A DNA stretch of 7,708 bases from an uncultured Clostridia bacterium (GTDB taxonomy: Bacteria > Bacillota > Clostridia > Oscillospirales > Ruminococcaceae), in the NCBI GenBank assembly GCA_937901805.1, contig CALDJI010000004.1, positions 1 through 7,708 on the forward strand, given 5' to 3'. The translations under genes and the position numbers were made by a program. Shown one piece after another: positions 1 through 7,152 of this stretch. The notes beneath the pieces are model-generated. The model was not told the DNA's origin, searched no databases, and worked only from the letters and a program-made list of their open reading frames with translations. The number at the start of each line of letters is the position of its first letter. The stretch's first letter is position 1.

Positions 1-1
1 C

Positions 2-253
2 CAAGCTGTTGAAAGCCTGATTCAAAAGATGTTGTTAGAACGGGAAAATGATCGGGCAGATCGGAGGAAATATCATCTTTCCCTGACGATAAAGACAAAA
101 CCGATTACTGATTCCCTGGAACACCAGTTTGCACGGTTTTATGAAGAAGTATTTGAAGGGATTTCCGAAAAAGATCGGGAATGGTATCACGATATTCAGG
201 AACAGATTACCTGTAATACAAAAAATGCTATGGTAAGGAGAGGTTTACAGTGA
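2..253 (+). CDS. MarR-family transcriptional regulator, C-terminal part (5' end outside window)
   Basis: The reading frame is open from base 2 to the TGA at 251-253, giving 83 visible codons, and the start lies upstream. The visible protein opens near the end of the DNA-recognition helix. It runs into a wing with the MarR pattern LLERENDRADRRKYHLSLT, where the D-x-x-D-R-R core followed by LSLT is the family hallmark. The remaining roughly 50 residues are charged and helical, as expected for the C-terminal dimerisation helices. MarR proteins are cytoplasmic dimers that usually repress their own operon and release DNA on binding a small ligand. The stop overlaps the GTG start of the MATE exporter, so the two are very probably co-transcribed and translationally coupled, as in mepR-mepA-type pairs. 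An internal ATG at 29 has no ribosome binding site and would remove the DNA-binding domain, so it is not the start. The ligand and operator cannot be seen here. Confidence 0.85.
   Translation, partial: QAVESLIQKMLLERENDRADRRKYHLSLTIKTKPITDSLEHQFARFYEEVFEGISEKDREWYHDIQEQITCNTKNAMVRRGLQ
235..243 (+). promoter_or_regulatory. Ribosome binding site for the MATE gene
   Basis: AAGGAGAGG lies six bases before GTG at 250 and inside the end of the marR-like gene. It supports the GTG start, since no ATG lies nearby in that frame. Confidence 0.8.
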
Positions 254-1644
254 ATCAGGATAACGATTTTCTGGGAAAAGAACCAGTCGGAAAGCTTTTG
301 TTAAAGCTGGCTCTTCCCACGGTGGCTGCACAGGTCATCAATATGCTGTACAATATTGTGGACAGGATTTACATCGGGCACATTCCAAATGTTGGCTCTT
401 TGGCGCTGACAGGGGTAGGCGTCTGTATGCCGCTCATCATGATTGTAACGGCATTTGCCTCCTTCGTTGGGTATGGCGGCGCTCCAAGGGCGTCGATTTT
501 CATGGGGCAGGGGGATCATGAATCTGCTGAAAAAACGCTTGGAAACTGCTTTTTTGTGCAGGTTTTAATTTCAGTAGTTTTAACGGCAATTTTGCTTATC
601 TGGAACCGGGATTTTCTGCTGGCCTTTGGCGCCAGTGAGAATACGGTTGAATATGGGGTCGGCTATATGAACATCTATGCTGTCGGCACCATATTTGTCC
701 AGATTACACTGGGAATGAATGCATTTATCACAGCTCAGGGATTTGCAAAAACAGGCATGCTTTCTGTGCTGATCGGCGCGGTTGCCAATATTGTATTGGA
801 TCCAATTTTTATTTTTGGACTGAATATGGGAGTGCGTGGGGCTGCCCTTGCGACAATTATTTCCCAGGCGATGTCCTGTACTTGGGTGCTGGCCTTCCTT
901 TTTGGAAAAAAGACGCACCTGAAAATTCGCAGCACCAATTTGCGTCTACAGGGGAAAATTATTTTTCCAAGCCTGGCGCTGGGCTTGTCTACTTTTATTA
1001 TGCAGGCCAGTGAGAGTATTATTTCCATCTGTTTCAACTCCTCATTACTGCGGTATGGGGGAGATATTGCAGTTGGTGCAATGACAATTTTGACCAGTGT
1101 CATGCAGTTTGCTATGCTGCCTTTGCAGGGGCTGGGACAGGGAGCGCAGCCCATCATCAGCTATAATTATGGGGCACAGAATGCGGATCGTGTAAAAGCG
1201 GCATTTTCTTTATTGCTGAAATCCAGTCTTTGCTATTCAACGTTACTATGGGCATGTGTAATGATATTTCCACAAGGCTTTGCAGCAATGTTTACTTCCG
1301 ATCCTGCGCTGCTGGAATTTACTAGAACCGCGCTGCGTATTTATTTGGCCTGCCTGCTTCTGTTCGGGATTCAACTGGCTTGCCAGATGACATTTACCTC
1401 CCTTGGAAATGCGAAAGCTTCCATTCTGGTTGCAGTAATGCGAAAATTTGTCCTCTTAATCCCGTTGATTTATCTGTTGCCGCTTGTCTTTACTTCGGAA
1501 AAAACCATAGCAGTTTATATGGCGGAGCCAGTGGCAGATTTTCTTGCCGTTTCATTTACTGCGGTGCTTTTCACTTTTCAGTTTAAAAAAGCACTCAGGC
1601 AGCTTTCTCCCGTTGGACAGTCTGAAGTAAAAAAAGTGAAATAA
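250..1644 (+). CDS. MATE-family multidrug/cation antiporter
   Basis: The gene encodes a 464-residue inner-membrane exporter, a normal length for MATE (multi-antimicrobial extrusion) proteins, which have 12 membrane helices in two homologous six-helix halves. The N-terminal PVGKLLLKLALPTVAAQVIN followed by MLYNIVDRIYIGH is typical of the first helix of MepA/NorM/DinF-type members. The loop GYGGAPRASIFMGQGD, the segment ending NIVLDPIFIFGL with GVRGAALAT after it, and the second-half motif PLQGLGQGAQPIISYNYGA are further family signatures. The tail is basic (KKALRQLS to KKVK), consistent with a cytoplasmic C-terminus. MATE proteins expel cationic drugs, dyes or metabolites using a Na+ or H+ gradient; the substrate here is unknown. 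It starts at GTG, overlaps the MarR-like gene by four bases (GTGA) and is followed by a terminator, so it closes that operon. Regulation by the upstream MarR protein is inferred from context. Confidence 0.93.
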   Translation: MNQDNDFLGKEPVGKLLLKLALPTVAAQVINMLYNIVDRIYIGHIPNVGSLALTGVGVCMPLIMIVTAFASFVGYGGAPRASIFMGQGDHESAEKTLGNCFFVQVLISVVLTAILLIWNRDFLLAFGASENTVEYGVGYMNIYAVGTIFVQITLGMNAFITAQGFAKTGMLSVLIGAVANIVLDPIFIFGLNMGVRGAALATIISQAMSCTWVLAFLFGKKTHLKIRSTNLRLQGKIIFPSLALGLSTFIMQASESIISICFNSSLLRYGGDIAVGAMTILTSVMQFAMLPLQGLGQGAQPIISYNYGAQNADRVKAAFSLLLKSSLCYSTLLWACVMIFPQGFAAMFTSDPALLEFTRTALRIYLACLLLFGIQLACQMTFTSLGNAKASILVAVMRKFVLLIPLIYLLPLVFTSEKTIAVYMAEPVADFLAVSFTAVLFTFQFKKALRQLSPVGQSEVKKVK

Positions 1645-1683
1645 TCAGAGAAAGGAGACCTGAAACAGGTCTCCTTTTTCTGA
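1645..1683 (+). terminator. Strong intrinsic terminator after the MATE gene
   Basis: AAAGGAGACCTG (1651-1662) pairs perfectly with CAGGTCTCCTTT (1666-1677) around an AAA loop. Outer pairs TCAGAG with TTCTGA extend the stem to 18 bp with a single G-U. The 3' arm contains the T run TTTTT (1675-1679), so the U tract overlaps the stem. It begins directly after the MATE stop at 1644. Confidence 0.9.
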
Positions 1684-1748
1684 TGATGGCCGGTAGTTTA
1701 AAGGAAATGTTTTCCAGGTATGATGAACGGTATTTTGTGACGCGTTTC

Positions 1749-1777
1749 TTGTAAAACCATACCCATTGTGGTATACT
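1749..1777 (+). promoter_or_regulatory. Upstream promoter P1 for uvrBA (extended -10)
   Basis: TTGTAA (1749-1754) is separated by 17 bases from TATACT (1772-1777), which is preceded by TGG, an extended -10 element. The predicted start site is near 1784, about 135 bases before the uvrB ATG. The -35 is imperfect but the extended -10 compensates. The same nine bases, TGGTATACT, recur in the rubredoxin promoter. The stretch between the terminator and P1 (1684-1748) holds nothing else I can support. Confidence 0.6.
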
Positions 1778-1783
1778 AACACA

Positions 1784-1812
1784 TTGACAAAAAGAAAAAC
1801 TTGTAGTAGTAT
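1784..1812 (+). promoter_or_regulatory. Proximal promoter P2 for uvrBA
   Basis: A perfect -35 TTGACA (1784-1789), a 17-base spacer and TAGTAT (1807-1812, five of six consensus bases) form a near-ideal sigma-A promoter. Transcription should begin around 1819, giving a leader of about 100 bases. The LexA-like palindrome starts immediately after the -10, where a repressor would block RNA polymerase. Confidence 0.78.
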
Positions 1813-1820
1813 GTGTGAAG

Positions 1821-1834
1821 CAAACATTTGTTCC
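1821..1834 (+). promoter_or_regulatory. LexA operator (SOS box) of uvrBA
   Basis: CAAACATTTGTTCC reads GGAACAAATGTTTG on the other strand. That contains GAAC-N4-GTTT, matching the Gram-positive SOS box GAAC-N4-GTTY and differing from the consensus CGAACATATGTTCG at three of 14 positions. It sits at about +2 to +15 of promoter P2 and upstream of uvrB, a member of the SOS regulon in many Firmicutes. The site is seen directly; LexA binding is inferred. Confidence 0.8.
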
Positions 1835-1919
1835 ATTCTGATGAATTAAGCATGGGGCAAGAAAATTTAAAAACACAAAACAGTTCGTTCTACAGCCAGA
1901 TAAGAGGAGAAAACTGCTT

Positions 1920-3911
1920 ATGGGTGAACAGGTAAATCAAGAACGTTTTCAACTAGTATCTCCTTACAAGCCCACCGGTGATCAACCGCAGGCAATTGCC
2001 AAACTGGTAGAGGGAATTCAAAGAGGGGATAAAGAGCAGACATTGCTCGGGGTTACGGGTTCTGGCAAAACTTTTACCATGGCCAATGTAATCGCCCAGG
2101 TGAACCGGCCCACTTTGGTTTTAGCACACAATAAGACGCTGGCAGCGCAGCTGTGCAGCGAATTCAAAGAATTTTTCCCTAACAATGCAGTCGAATATTT
2201 TGTGTCTTATTACGATTATTATCAGCCGGAGGCCTATGTACCCAGTACGGATACCTATATTGAAAAGGACAGCGCTATTAACGATGAAATTGATAAGCTG
2301 CGCCATTCTGCCACCTGTGCGCTTTCCGAACGCAGGGATGTCATCATTGTGGCAAGTGTTTCCTGCATCTATTCCCTTGGCGACCCGATTGACTACCGGA
2401 GTATGGTTATTTCTCTGCGTACAGGGATGCAGAAGAGCCGGGATGAACTGATTAAAAAACTGGTAGATCTTCAATATGAACGCAATGATATCAACTTCAT
2501 CCGCAATAAGTTCCGGGTGCGTGGCGATGTAGTGGAAATTTTTCCGGCTTATTCGAGCGAAAATGCCATCCGTGTGGAATTTTTCGGGGATGAAATCGAT
2601 CGGCTCTCGGAAATTAACACTGTGACAGGTGAAGTGAAAGCGGTTGTTCAGCATACGGCGATTTATCCGGCCTCTCATTATATTATTCCGCCGGATAGAA
2701 TGCAGGCGGCGATTTCCAATCTGGAGCGGGAAATGGAAGAACGCGTCAAATTTTTTAAGGAAAACGATCGCTTTATTGAAGCACAGCGAATTGAACAGCG
2801 TACCCGCTACGATATGGAGATGCTGCAGGAAGTCGGCATCTGCAAGGGGATTGAAAACTATTCCCGCGTCCTTTCGGGCAGAGATCCGGGGAGTACGCCC
2901 TATACGCTCCTAGACTATTTCCCGGATGATTTTTTGCTGATGGTTGATGAATCCCATGTAACGCTCCCACAGGTTCGCGGAATGTTTGCAGGGGATTATG
3001 CCCGGAAAAAGACCCTGGTGGATTTTGGGTTCCGTCTTCCCTCGGCCTTTGACAACCGTCCGTTAAATTTTGATGAGTTCTATGATCATATCAATCAGGC
3101 GGTTTTTGTCAGTGCAACTCCCGGTCCGCTGGAAAAAGAGAAGAGCACCCAGATTGTCGAGCAGGTGATCCGTCCAACCGGCCTGGTCGATCCGGAGATT
3201 TCCGTCAAACCGGTGGAGGGGCAGATCGACGATCTGCTCTCAGAAATTAACCAGCGCACGGAAAAAGGGGAGCGCGTCCTGGTGACGACGCTGACCAAAA
3301 AGATGGCGGAGGATTTAACCGATTATCTTGACTCCAGGGGTGTAAAAGTCCGGTATATGCACCATGATATTGATACCATGGAACGGATGGAAATTATCCG
3401 TGACCTCCGCTTAGGGGAATTTGACGTCCTGGTGGGTATCAACTTGCTCAGAGAAGGGCTGGATATTCCGGAAGTTTCCCTGGTGGCGATTTTGGATGCG
3501 GACAAAGAAGGCTTCCTGCGTTCGGAGACTTCGCTGGTTCAGACAATTGGACGTGCGGCCCGTAACGCAGAGGGAAAAGTCATCATGTATGCAGACGCCG
3601 TGACACCATCCATGGAACGCGCGATTAGTGAGACATACCGCCGCCGTGAAATCCAGATAGCCTATAATACGGAACATGGGATTGTCCCCAAAACCATTAA
3701 AAAGGATGTCCGGGATATTATCGAAATTAGCAGCAAAGACCGTCCCGGCAAAAAAGGAAAGGGTGCTTCTGTAAAACGGTTAAGCCGTGCAGAGCGTCAG
3801 GAGCTCATTGAGAAACTGACGAAGGAAATGAAAAACGCGGCCAAACTTTTGGAATTTGAACAGGCTGCTTATCTTCGTGATCGGATAAAGGCATTAAAAG
3901 AACAGAAATAA
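1920..3911 (+). CDS. uvrB: UvrABC excinuclease subunit B (DNA damage recognition helicase)
   Basis: This 663-residue protein is full length for UvrB. It receives damaged DNA from UvrA, verifies the lesion by inserting a beta-hairpin between the strands, and recruits UvrC for incision in nucleotide excision repair. In order, it shows Walker A GVTGSGKT (44-51) and the hairpin region with the aromatic cluster [12 protein letters not shown] (97-108). Then come the Walker B/DEAD-like DESH (343-346), helicase motif [10 protein letters not shown] (541-548), and a C-terminal UVR domain (about 622-660, ending [20 protein letters not shown]) that contacts UvrC and UvrA. Start ATG 1920 is preceded by AAGAGGAG at 1902-1909, ten bases away. 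It is the first gene of the uvrBA operon, behind two promoters and an SOS box. No key residue is missing. Confidence 0.98.
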   Translation: MGEQVNQERFQLVSPYKPTGDQPQAIAKLVEGIQRGDKEQTLLGVTGSGKTFTMANVIAQVNRPTLVLAHNKTLAAQLCSEFKEFFPNNAVEYFVSYYDYYQPEAYVPSTDTYIEKDSAINDEIDKLRHSATCALSERRDVIIVASVSCIYSLGDPIDYRSMVISLRTGMQKSRDELIKKLVDLQYERNDINFIRNKFRVRGDVVEIFPAYSSENAIRVEFFGDEIDRLSEINTVTGEVKAVVQHTAIYPASHYIIPPDRMQAAISNLEREMEERVKFFKENDRFIEAQRIEQRTRYDMEMLQEVGICKGIENYSRVLSGRDPGSTPYTLLDYFPDDFLLMVDESHVTLPQVRGMFAGDYARKKTLVDFGFRLPSAFDNRPLNFDEFYDHINQAVFVSATPGPLEKEKSTQIVEQVIRPTGLVDPEISVKPVEGQIDDLLSEINQRTEKGERVLVTTLTKKMAEDLTDYLDSRGVKVRYMHHDIDTMERMEIIRDLRLGEFDVLVGINLLREGLDIPEVSLVAILDADKEGFLRSETSLVQTIGRAARNAEGKVIMYADAVTPSMERAISETYRRREIQIAYNTEHGIVPKTIKKDVRDIIEISSKDRPGKKGKGASVKRLSRAERQELIEKLTKEMKNAAKLLEFEQAAYLRDRIKALKEQK

Positions 3912-3913
3912 GA

Positions 3914-3920
3914 GGGGGAG
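3914..3920 (+). promoter_or_regulatory. Ribosome binding site fixing the TTG start of uvrA
   Basis: GGGGGAG lies three bases after the uvrB stop (TAA 3909-3911) and six bases before TTG 3927. No ATG is available near the conserved N-terminus ([17 protein letters not shown]), so TTG is the start. Confidence 0.8.
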
Positions 3921-3926
3921 CTTTGT

Positions 3927-6749
3927 TTGCCAAAGGATAAAATTGTGATCAAAGGAGCAAGAGTCCACAACTTAAAAAATGTGGATTTTGAAATCCCACG
4001 TGACAAGTTGATTGTCTTTACAGGGCTTTCCGGATCGGGAAAATCTTCACTTGCTTTCGACACCATCTATGCAGACGGGCAGAGGAGATATGTGGAGAGT
4101 CTTTCCTCCTATGCCCGTATGTTTTTAGGTCAGATGGAAAAACCGGACGTGGATTATATCGACGGGCTTTCTCCGGCAATTTCCATCGACCAGAAGACTA
4201 CTTCCAAAAACCCGCGTTCAACTGTTGGAACGGTGACGGAAATCTACGATTACCTCCGTCTTCTCTATGCACGGGTTGGGATTCCGCATTGTCCGGTCTG
4301 CGGAAAGGAAATCAAACAACAGACAATCGACCAGATTGTGGATAAGGTGATGGCCCTGGACGAGGGAACCAGAATCCAGGTGCTTGCTCCGGTAGTACGC
4401 GGGAGAAAAGGGGAGCATGTCAAGGAGTTTGAAACTGCCCGTCACGCGGGTTTTGTCCGTGTCCGGGTGGATGGAAACCTCTATGATCTCTCCGAACAGA
4501 TTAAGCTGGAGAAAAATAAAAAGCACACGATCGAAATTGTCGTTGATCGGTTGGTGATAAAAGAAGAAATCAAGTCCCGTCTGACGGATTCCCTGGAAAC
4601 TGCCGTAGGGTTAAGCGGCGGGATCGCTGTCATTGACGTGGTTGGCGGGGAAGAGTTGCTTTTTTCTCAGAATTATTCCTGTCCGGAACATGATGTCAGT
4701 ATTGAGGAGCTTTCTCCTCGGATGTTTTCCTTCAATAATCCCTATGGCGCCTGTGAAAAATGTACCGGTCTAGGGACATTTCTGCGTGTGGATCCGGATC
4801 TGATTATCCCGGATAAAAGCCTTTCGATTCGCCAAGGGGCAATCCGGGCGAGCGGATGGAATTATTCAGAAGGCGGAACAATCGCCCAAATGTATTATGA
4901 AGCATTGGCAAAGCATTATCATTTTTCTTTGGATGAACCAGTGAAAAAACTGCCGAAAGAGGCGTTGAACGTCCTTTTATATGGGACAAAAGGCGAAAAA
5001 ATCAAGATGGTACGAAAAAGCGAGTATGGGGAGGGTACCTATACTACGGATTTTGAAGGAATCGTCAACAATCTGGAACGCCGTTTTAAGGAGACCAACA
5101 GCTCCTGGATGCGGGAAGAGATCCAAAGCTGTATGAGTGAAGAGCTCTGCCCGGACTGTCATGGAGAACGCCTGAAAAAAGAATCCCTGGCTGTCACTAT
5201 CGGCGGAATCAATATCAGTGATTTCTGTAAGATGCCGGTGACAAAAGCTCTTGGGTTCCTGGATCAACTGGAACTTTCCGAACGCGATATGATGATTGCA
5301 GAAAGGATTTTGAAGGAGATCCGTGAACGGCTGGGCTTTTTGCAGAGCGTTGGTTTGGAGTACCTCACCCTGTCCCGCTCTGCAAGTACCCTTTCCGGCG
5401 GGGAAAGCCAGCGTATCCGCCTGGCAACCCAGATTGGATCTTCTCTGGTAGGAGTCGTCTATATTCTGGACGAACCGAGTATCGGCCTGCATCAGCGGGA
5501 TAATGATAAGTTGATTGCCACGCTGAAACGTCTTAGGGACTTGGGAAACACCCTCATCGTCGTAGAACATGATGAAGACACCATGCGCGCGGCGGATTAC
5601 CTGGTGGACGTCGGCCCTAAAGCGGGGATTCACGGCGGAGAAATTGTCTGCGCTGGATCCATTGATGATATCATTCACTGCAAAAACTCCATCACTGGTC
5701 AGTATTTAAGCGGGGAGAAAAAGATTCCCGTACCAGAAAAACGCCGGGAAGGGAATGGAAAATTCCTCAAAATCGTGGGAGCGAAACAGAATAACCTGAA
5801 AAATATTGATGTAGAGATCCCATTAGGAACATTTACCTGTATAACCGGCGTTTCCGGTTCCGGGAAATCCTCCCTAATTAATGAGATCCTCTATAAAAGC
5901 CTAGCAGCACAGTTAAACGGGGCCAGGACTAAGTCCGGAGCGCATGAGGAAATCCTCGGGATCGAACACCTGGACAAGGTAATCGATATTGACCAGTCCC
6001 CAATCGGCCGTACTCCCCGTTCCAATCCTGCGACTTATACGGGAGTATTCACAGATATCCGGGAAGTGTTCAGCCAGACCCAGGATGCAAAGATGCGCGG
6101 ATACAATTCCGGCCGCTTTTCCTTTAATGTCAAGGGAGGGCGCTGTGAAGCCTGCGAAGGCGACCGCATCATCAAAATCGAAATGCACTTCCTGCCGGAT
6201 ATCTACGTTCCCTGTGAAGTTTGCAAGGGGAAACGGTATAATCGGGAGACTTTAGAAGTAAAATATAAGGGGAAGAACATCCATGACGTCTTGGAAATGA
6301 CGGTGGAAGAGGCTTGCAAGTTTTTTGAAAATATTCCCAAAGTTAAGCGCAAACTCGATACGCTCAACGAGGTCGGGCTGGGATATGTCAAACTTGGACA
6401 GAGTGCGACAACCCTGTCCGGGGGAGAGGCACAGCGTGTAAAGCTGGCAACGGAACTTTCCCGCCGCTCTACCGGAAAGACCATTTATATTTTGGACGAG
6501 CCGACAACCGGTCTTCATACAGCAGATGTCCATAAACTGATTGAAGTACTGCAAAAATTAGTGGATACCGGCAATACGGTAGTGGTTATTGAGCATAATC
6601 TTGATGTCATCAAAACGGCGGACTATATTATTGATCTCGGCCCAGAGGGCGGGGACAAAGGCGGCAGAATTGTTGTCTGTGGAACGCCGGAAAAGGTTGC
6701 AAAAACAAAGAAATCCTATACCGGGCAATATCTCAAAAAAATGCTGTAA
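3927..6749 (+). CDS. uvrA: UvrABC excinuclease subunit A (damage-sensing ABC ATPase)
   Basis: This 940-residue protein is the normal UvrA length. UvrA dimers scan DNA for distortions and load UvrB using two ABC ATPase modules. Module I has Walker A GLSGSGKS (33-40), signature LSGGESQR (489-496) and Walker B ending in D515-E516. Module II has Walker A GVSGSGKS (641-648), signature LSGGEAQR (830-837) and Walker B with D857-E858. Zinc modules: C122/C125 with C408/C411, probably one site; C252-x2-H255 with C276-x2-C279; and C740-x2-C743 with C763-x2-C766, the DNA-contacting C-terminal finger. The UvrB-binding and insertion domains lie between about 120 and 400. Two variants stand out: His at 255 where many UvrAs have Cys, and Arg at 747 in CEACEGDR where the usual residue is Gly. 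Translation starts at TTG, 15 bases after uvrB, so it is co-transcribed with it. No clear terminator follows. Confidence 0.98.
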   Translation: MPKDKIVIKGARVHNLKNVDFEIPRDKLIVFTGLSGSGKSSLAFDTIYADGQRRYVESLSSYARMFLGQMEKPDVDYIDGLSPAISIDQKTTSKNPRSTVGTVTEIYDYLRLLYARVGIPHCPVCGKEIKQQTIDQIVDKVMALDEGTRIQVLAPVVRGRKGEHVKEFETARHAGFVRVRVDGNLYDLSEQIKLEKNKKHTIEIVVDRLVIKEEIKSRLTDSLETAVGLSGGIAVIDVVGGEELLFSQNYSCPEHDVSIEELSPRMFSFNNPYGACEKCTGLGTFLRVDPDLIIPDKSLSIRQGAIRASGWNYSEGGTIAQMYYEALAKHYHFSLDEPVKKLPKEALNVLLYGTKGEKIKMVRKSEYGEGTYTTDFEGIVNNLERRFKETNSSWMREEIQSCMSEELCPDCHGERLKKESLAVTIGGINISDFCKMPVTKALGFLDQLELSERDMMIAERILKEIRERLGFLQSVGLEYLTLSRSASTLSGGESQRIRLATQIGSSLVGVVYILDEPSIGLHQRDNDKLIATLKRLRDLGNTLIVVEHDEDTMRAADYLVDVGPKAGIHGGEIVCAGSIDDIIHCKNSITGQYLSGEKKIPVPEKRREGNGKFLKIVGAKQNNLKNIDVEIPLGTFTCITGVSGSGKSSLINEILYKSLAAQLNGARTKSGAHEEILGIEHLDKVIDIDQSPIGRTPRSNPATYTGVFTDIREVFSQTQDAKMRGYNSGRFSFNVKGGRCEACEGDRIIKIEMHFLPDIYVPCEVCKGKRYNRETLEVKYKGKNIHDVLEMTVEEACKFFENIPKVKRKLDTLNEVGLGYVKLGQSATTLSGGEAQRVKLATELSRRSTGKTIYILDEPTTGLHTADVHKLIEVLQKLVDTGNTVVVIEHNLDVIKTADYIIDLGPEGGDKGGRIVVCGTPEKVAKTKKSYTGQYLKKML

Positions 6750-6764
6750 TTTTCCAAAAAACTC

Positions 6765-6793
6765 TTTACAAAAGTCTACTTTCATGGTATACT
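6765..6793 (+). promoter_or_regulatory. Rubredoxin promoter
   Basis: TTTACA (6765-6770), 17 bases and TATACT (6788-6793) preceded by TGG form an extended -10 promoter, beginning 15 bases after the uvrA stop. The start site should be near 6800, leaving a leader of about 44 bases with AGGAGG at 6831-6836. No operator-like palindrome is evident. Confidence 0.78.
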
Positions 6794-6843
6794 TCAAATA
6801 AAGATTCAGTAATGAAAATGTCAGATAAACAGGAGGAAACATT

Positions 6844-7002
6844 ATGAAAAAGTATGTATGTACTGTATGCGGATATGTCTATGATGAGGCAGAAGGCGCA
6901 CTGGATCAGGGAATTGCAGCTGGCACCGCATTTGCCGACCTCCCAGAAGACTTCGTCTGCCCGCTGTGCGGCGTTGGCAAAGACATGTTTGAAGAGGCAT
7001 AA
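6844..7002 (+). CDS. Rubredoxin
   Basis: A 52-residue protein, the classical length for a small rubredoxin. It is a soluble one-electron carrier with a single iron held by four cysteines. The iron ligands are C6-x2-C9-G (CTVCGYVYD) and C39-x2-C42-G (CPLCGVGKD), with the conserved core Y4, Y11, Y13, F30 and F49. Start ATG 6844 lies seven bases after a perfect AGGAGG. It lies just upstream of the flavodiiron protein, whose usual electron donor is rubredoxin, so the two probably act together in oxygen or NO detoxification. An odd point is that the conserved Trp before the second ligand pair (D-W-V-C-P in most clostridial rubredoxins) is Phe37 here. It has its own promoter and is followed by a hairpin, so it can be monocistronic, though read-through from uvrA is possible. 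Confidence 0.96.
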   Translation: MKKYVCTVCGYVYDEAEGALDQGIAAGTAFADLPEDFVCPLCGVGKDMFEEA

Positions 7003-7019
7003 GATCAACTTGAATAAAA

Positions 7020-7050
7020 GGGGAGGCACATTCTGTAGCCTCCCTGTTTC
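7020..7050 (+). terminator. Probable terminator after rubredoxin
   Basis: GGGAGGC (7021-7027) pairs with GCCTCCC (7038-7044). ACA and TGT inside extend the stem to 10 bp with one bulged A at 7037 and a TTC loop. The following TGTTTC is only moderately T-rich, so termination may be incomplete. Confidence 0.65.
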
Positions 7051-7084
7051 CATGTAAAGATAGAATATTTGACAGAAAAAGCGT

Positions 7085-7116
7085 TTGAAAGATTGGCTTT
7101 TACAGGGGAATATAAT
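7085..7116 (+). promoter_or_regulatory. Putative fprA promoter
   Basis: A perfect TATAAT is at 7111-7116. The best -35 candidate in phase is TTGAAA (7085-7090), but its spacer is 20 bases, longer than ideal. An alternative is TTGGCT (7093-7098), 18 bases, TATAAA (7117-7122). The consensus TTGACA at 7069-7074 has no suitable -10. The region is clearly promoter-like, but the exact elements are uncertain. Non-canonical spacing would fit a regulated promoter. Confidence 0.45.
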
Positions 7117-7124
7117 TATAAAAA
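7110..7124 (+). promoter_or_regulatory. Possible PerR/Fur-like operator overlapping the fprA -10
   Basis: The 15 bases match the PerR box consensus TTATAATnATTATAA at 11 of 14 defined positions, centred on the perfect palindrome TATAATTATA (7111-7120). Flavodiiron and rubredoxin genes belong to the PerR regulon in Clostridium acetobutylicum. AT-rich -10 regions resemble this motif by chance, so this is tentative. Confidence 0.3.
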
Positions 7125-7152
7125 GATAATGACAGTTTTAGGAGGAGATAGT

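Noticed and set aside
1683..1754. 23-codon ORF (MMAGSLKEMFSRYDERYFVTRFL) between the MATE terminator and the uvrB promoters
   Set aside because: It reads like protein, but its start lies in the terminator's 3' arm with no proper ribosome site, and its end overlaps the P1 -35. Most likely chance.
1811..1849. 12-codon ORF over the LexA box
   Set aside because: Its ATG lies upstream of the predicted P2 start site and has no ribosome binding site.
1595..1876. Minus-strand 93-codon ORF through the uvrB promoter region
   Set aside because: It crosses the MATE end, the terminator and both promoters and has low-complexity residues; there is no sign of coding selection.
1881..1890. GTTCGTTC in the uvrB leader as a second LexA half-site
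   Set aside because: It is a direct, not inverted, repeat, with no GAAC partner at the right distance.
1852..1935. 27-codon ORF in the uvrB leader that overlaps the uvrB start out of frame
   Set aside because: There is no Shine-Dalgarno sequence before its ATG and the sequence resembles no known leader peptide or attenuator.
2121..2678. Minus-strand 185-codon ORF inside uvrB
   Set aside because: It is antisense to the conserved UvrB damage-binding region, with no recognisable domain.
4977..5678. Minus-strand 233-codon ORF inside uvrA
   Set aside because: It is fully antisense to conserved uvrA ATPase sequence; a shadow frame from codon bias.
7069..7074. Perfect TTGACA upstream of fprA as its -35
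   Set aside because: With 16 to 18 base spacing the -10 position reads nothing like TATAAT.
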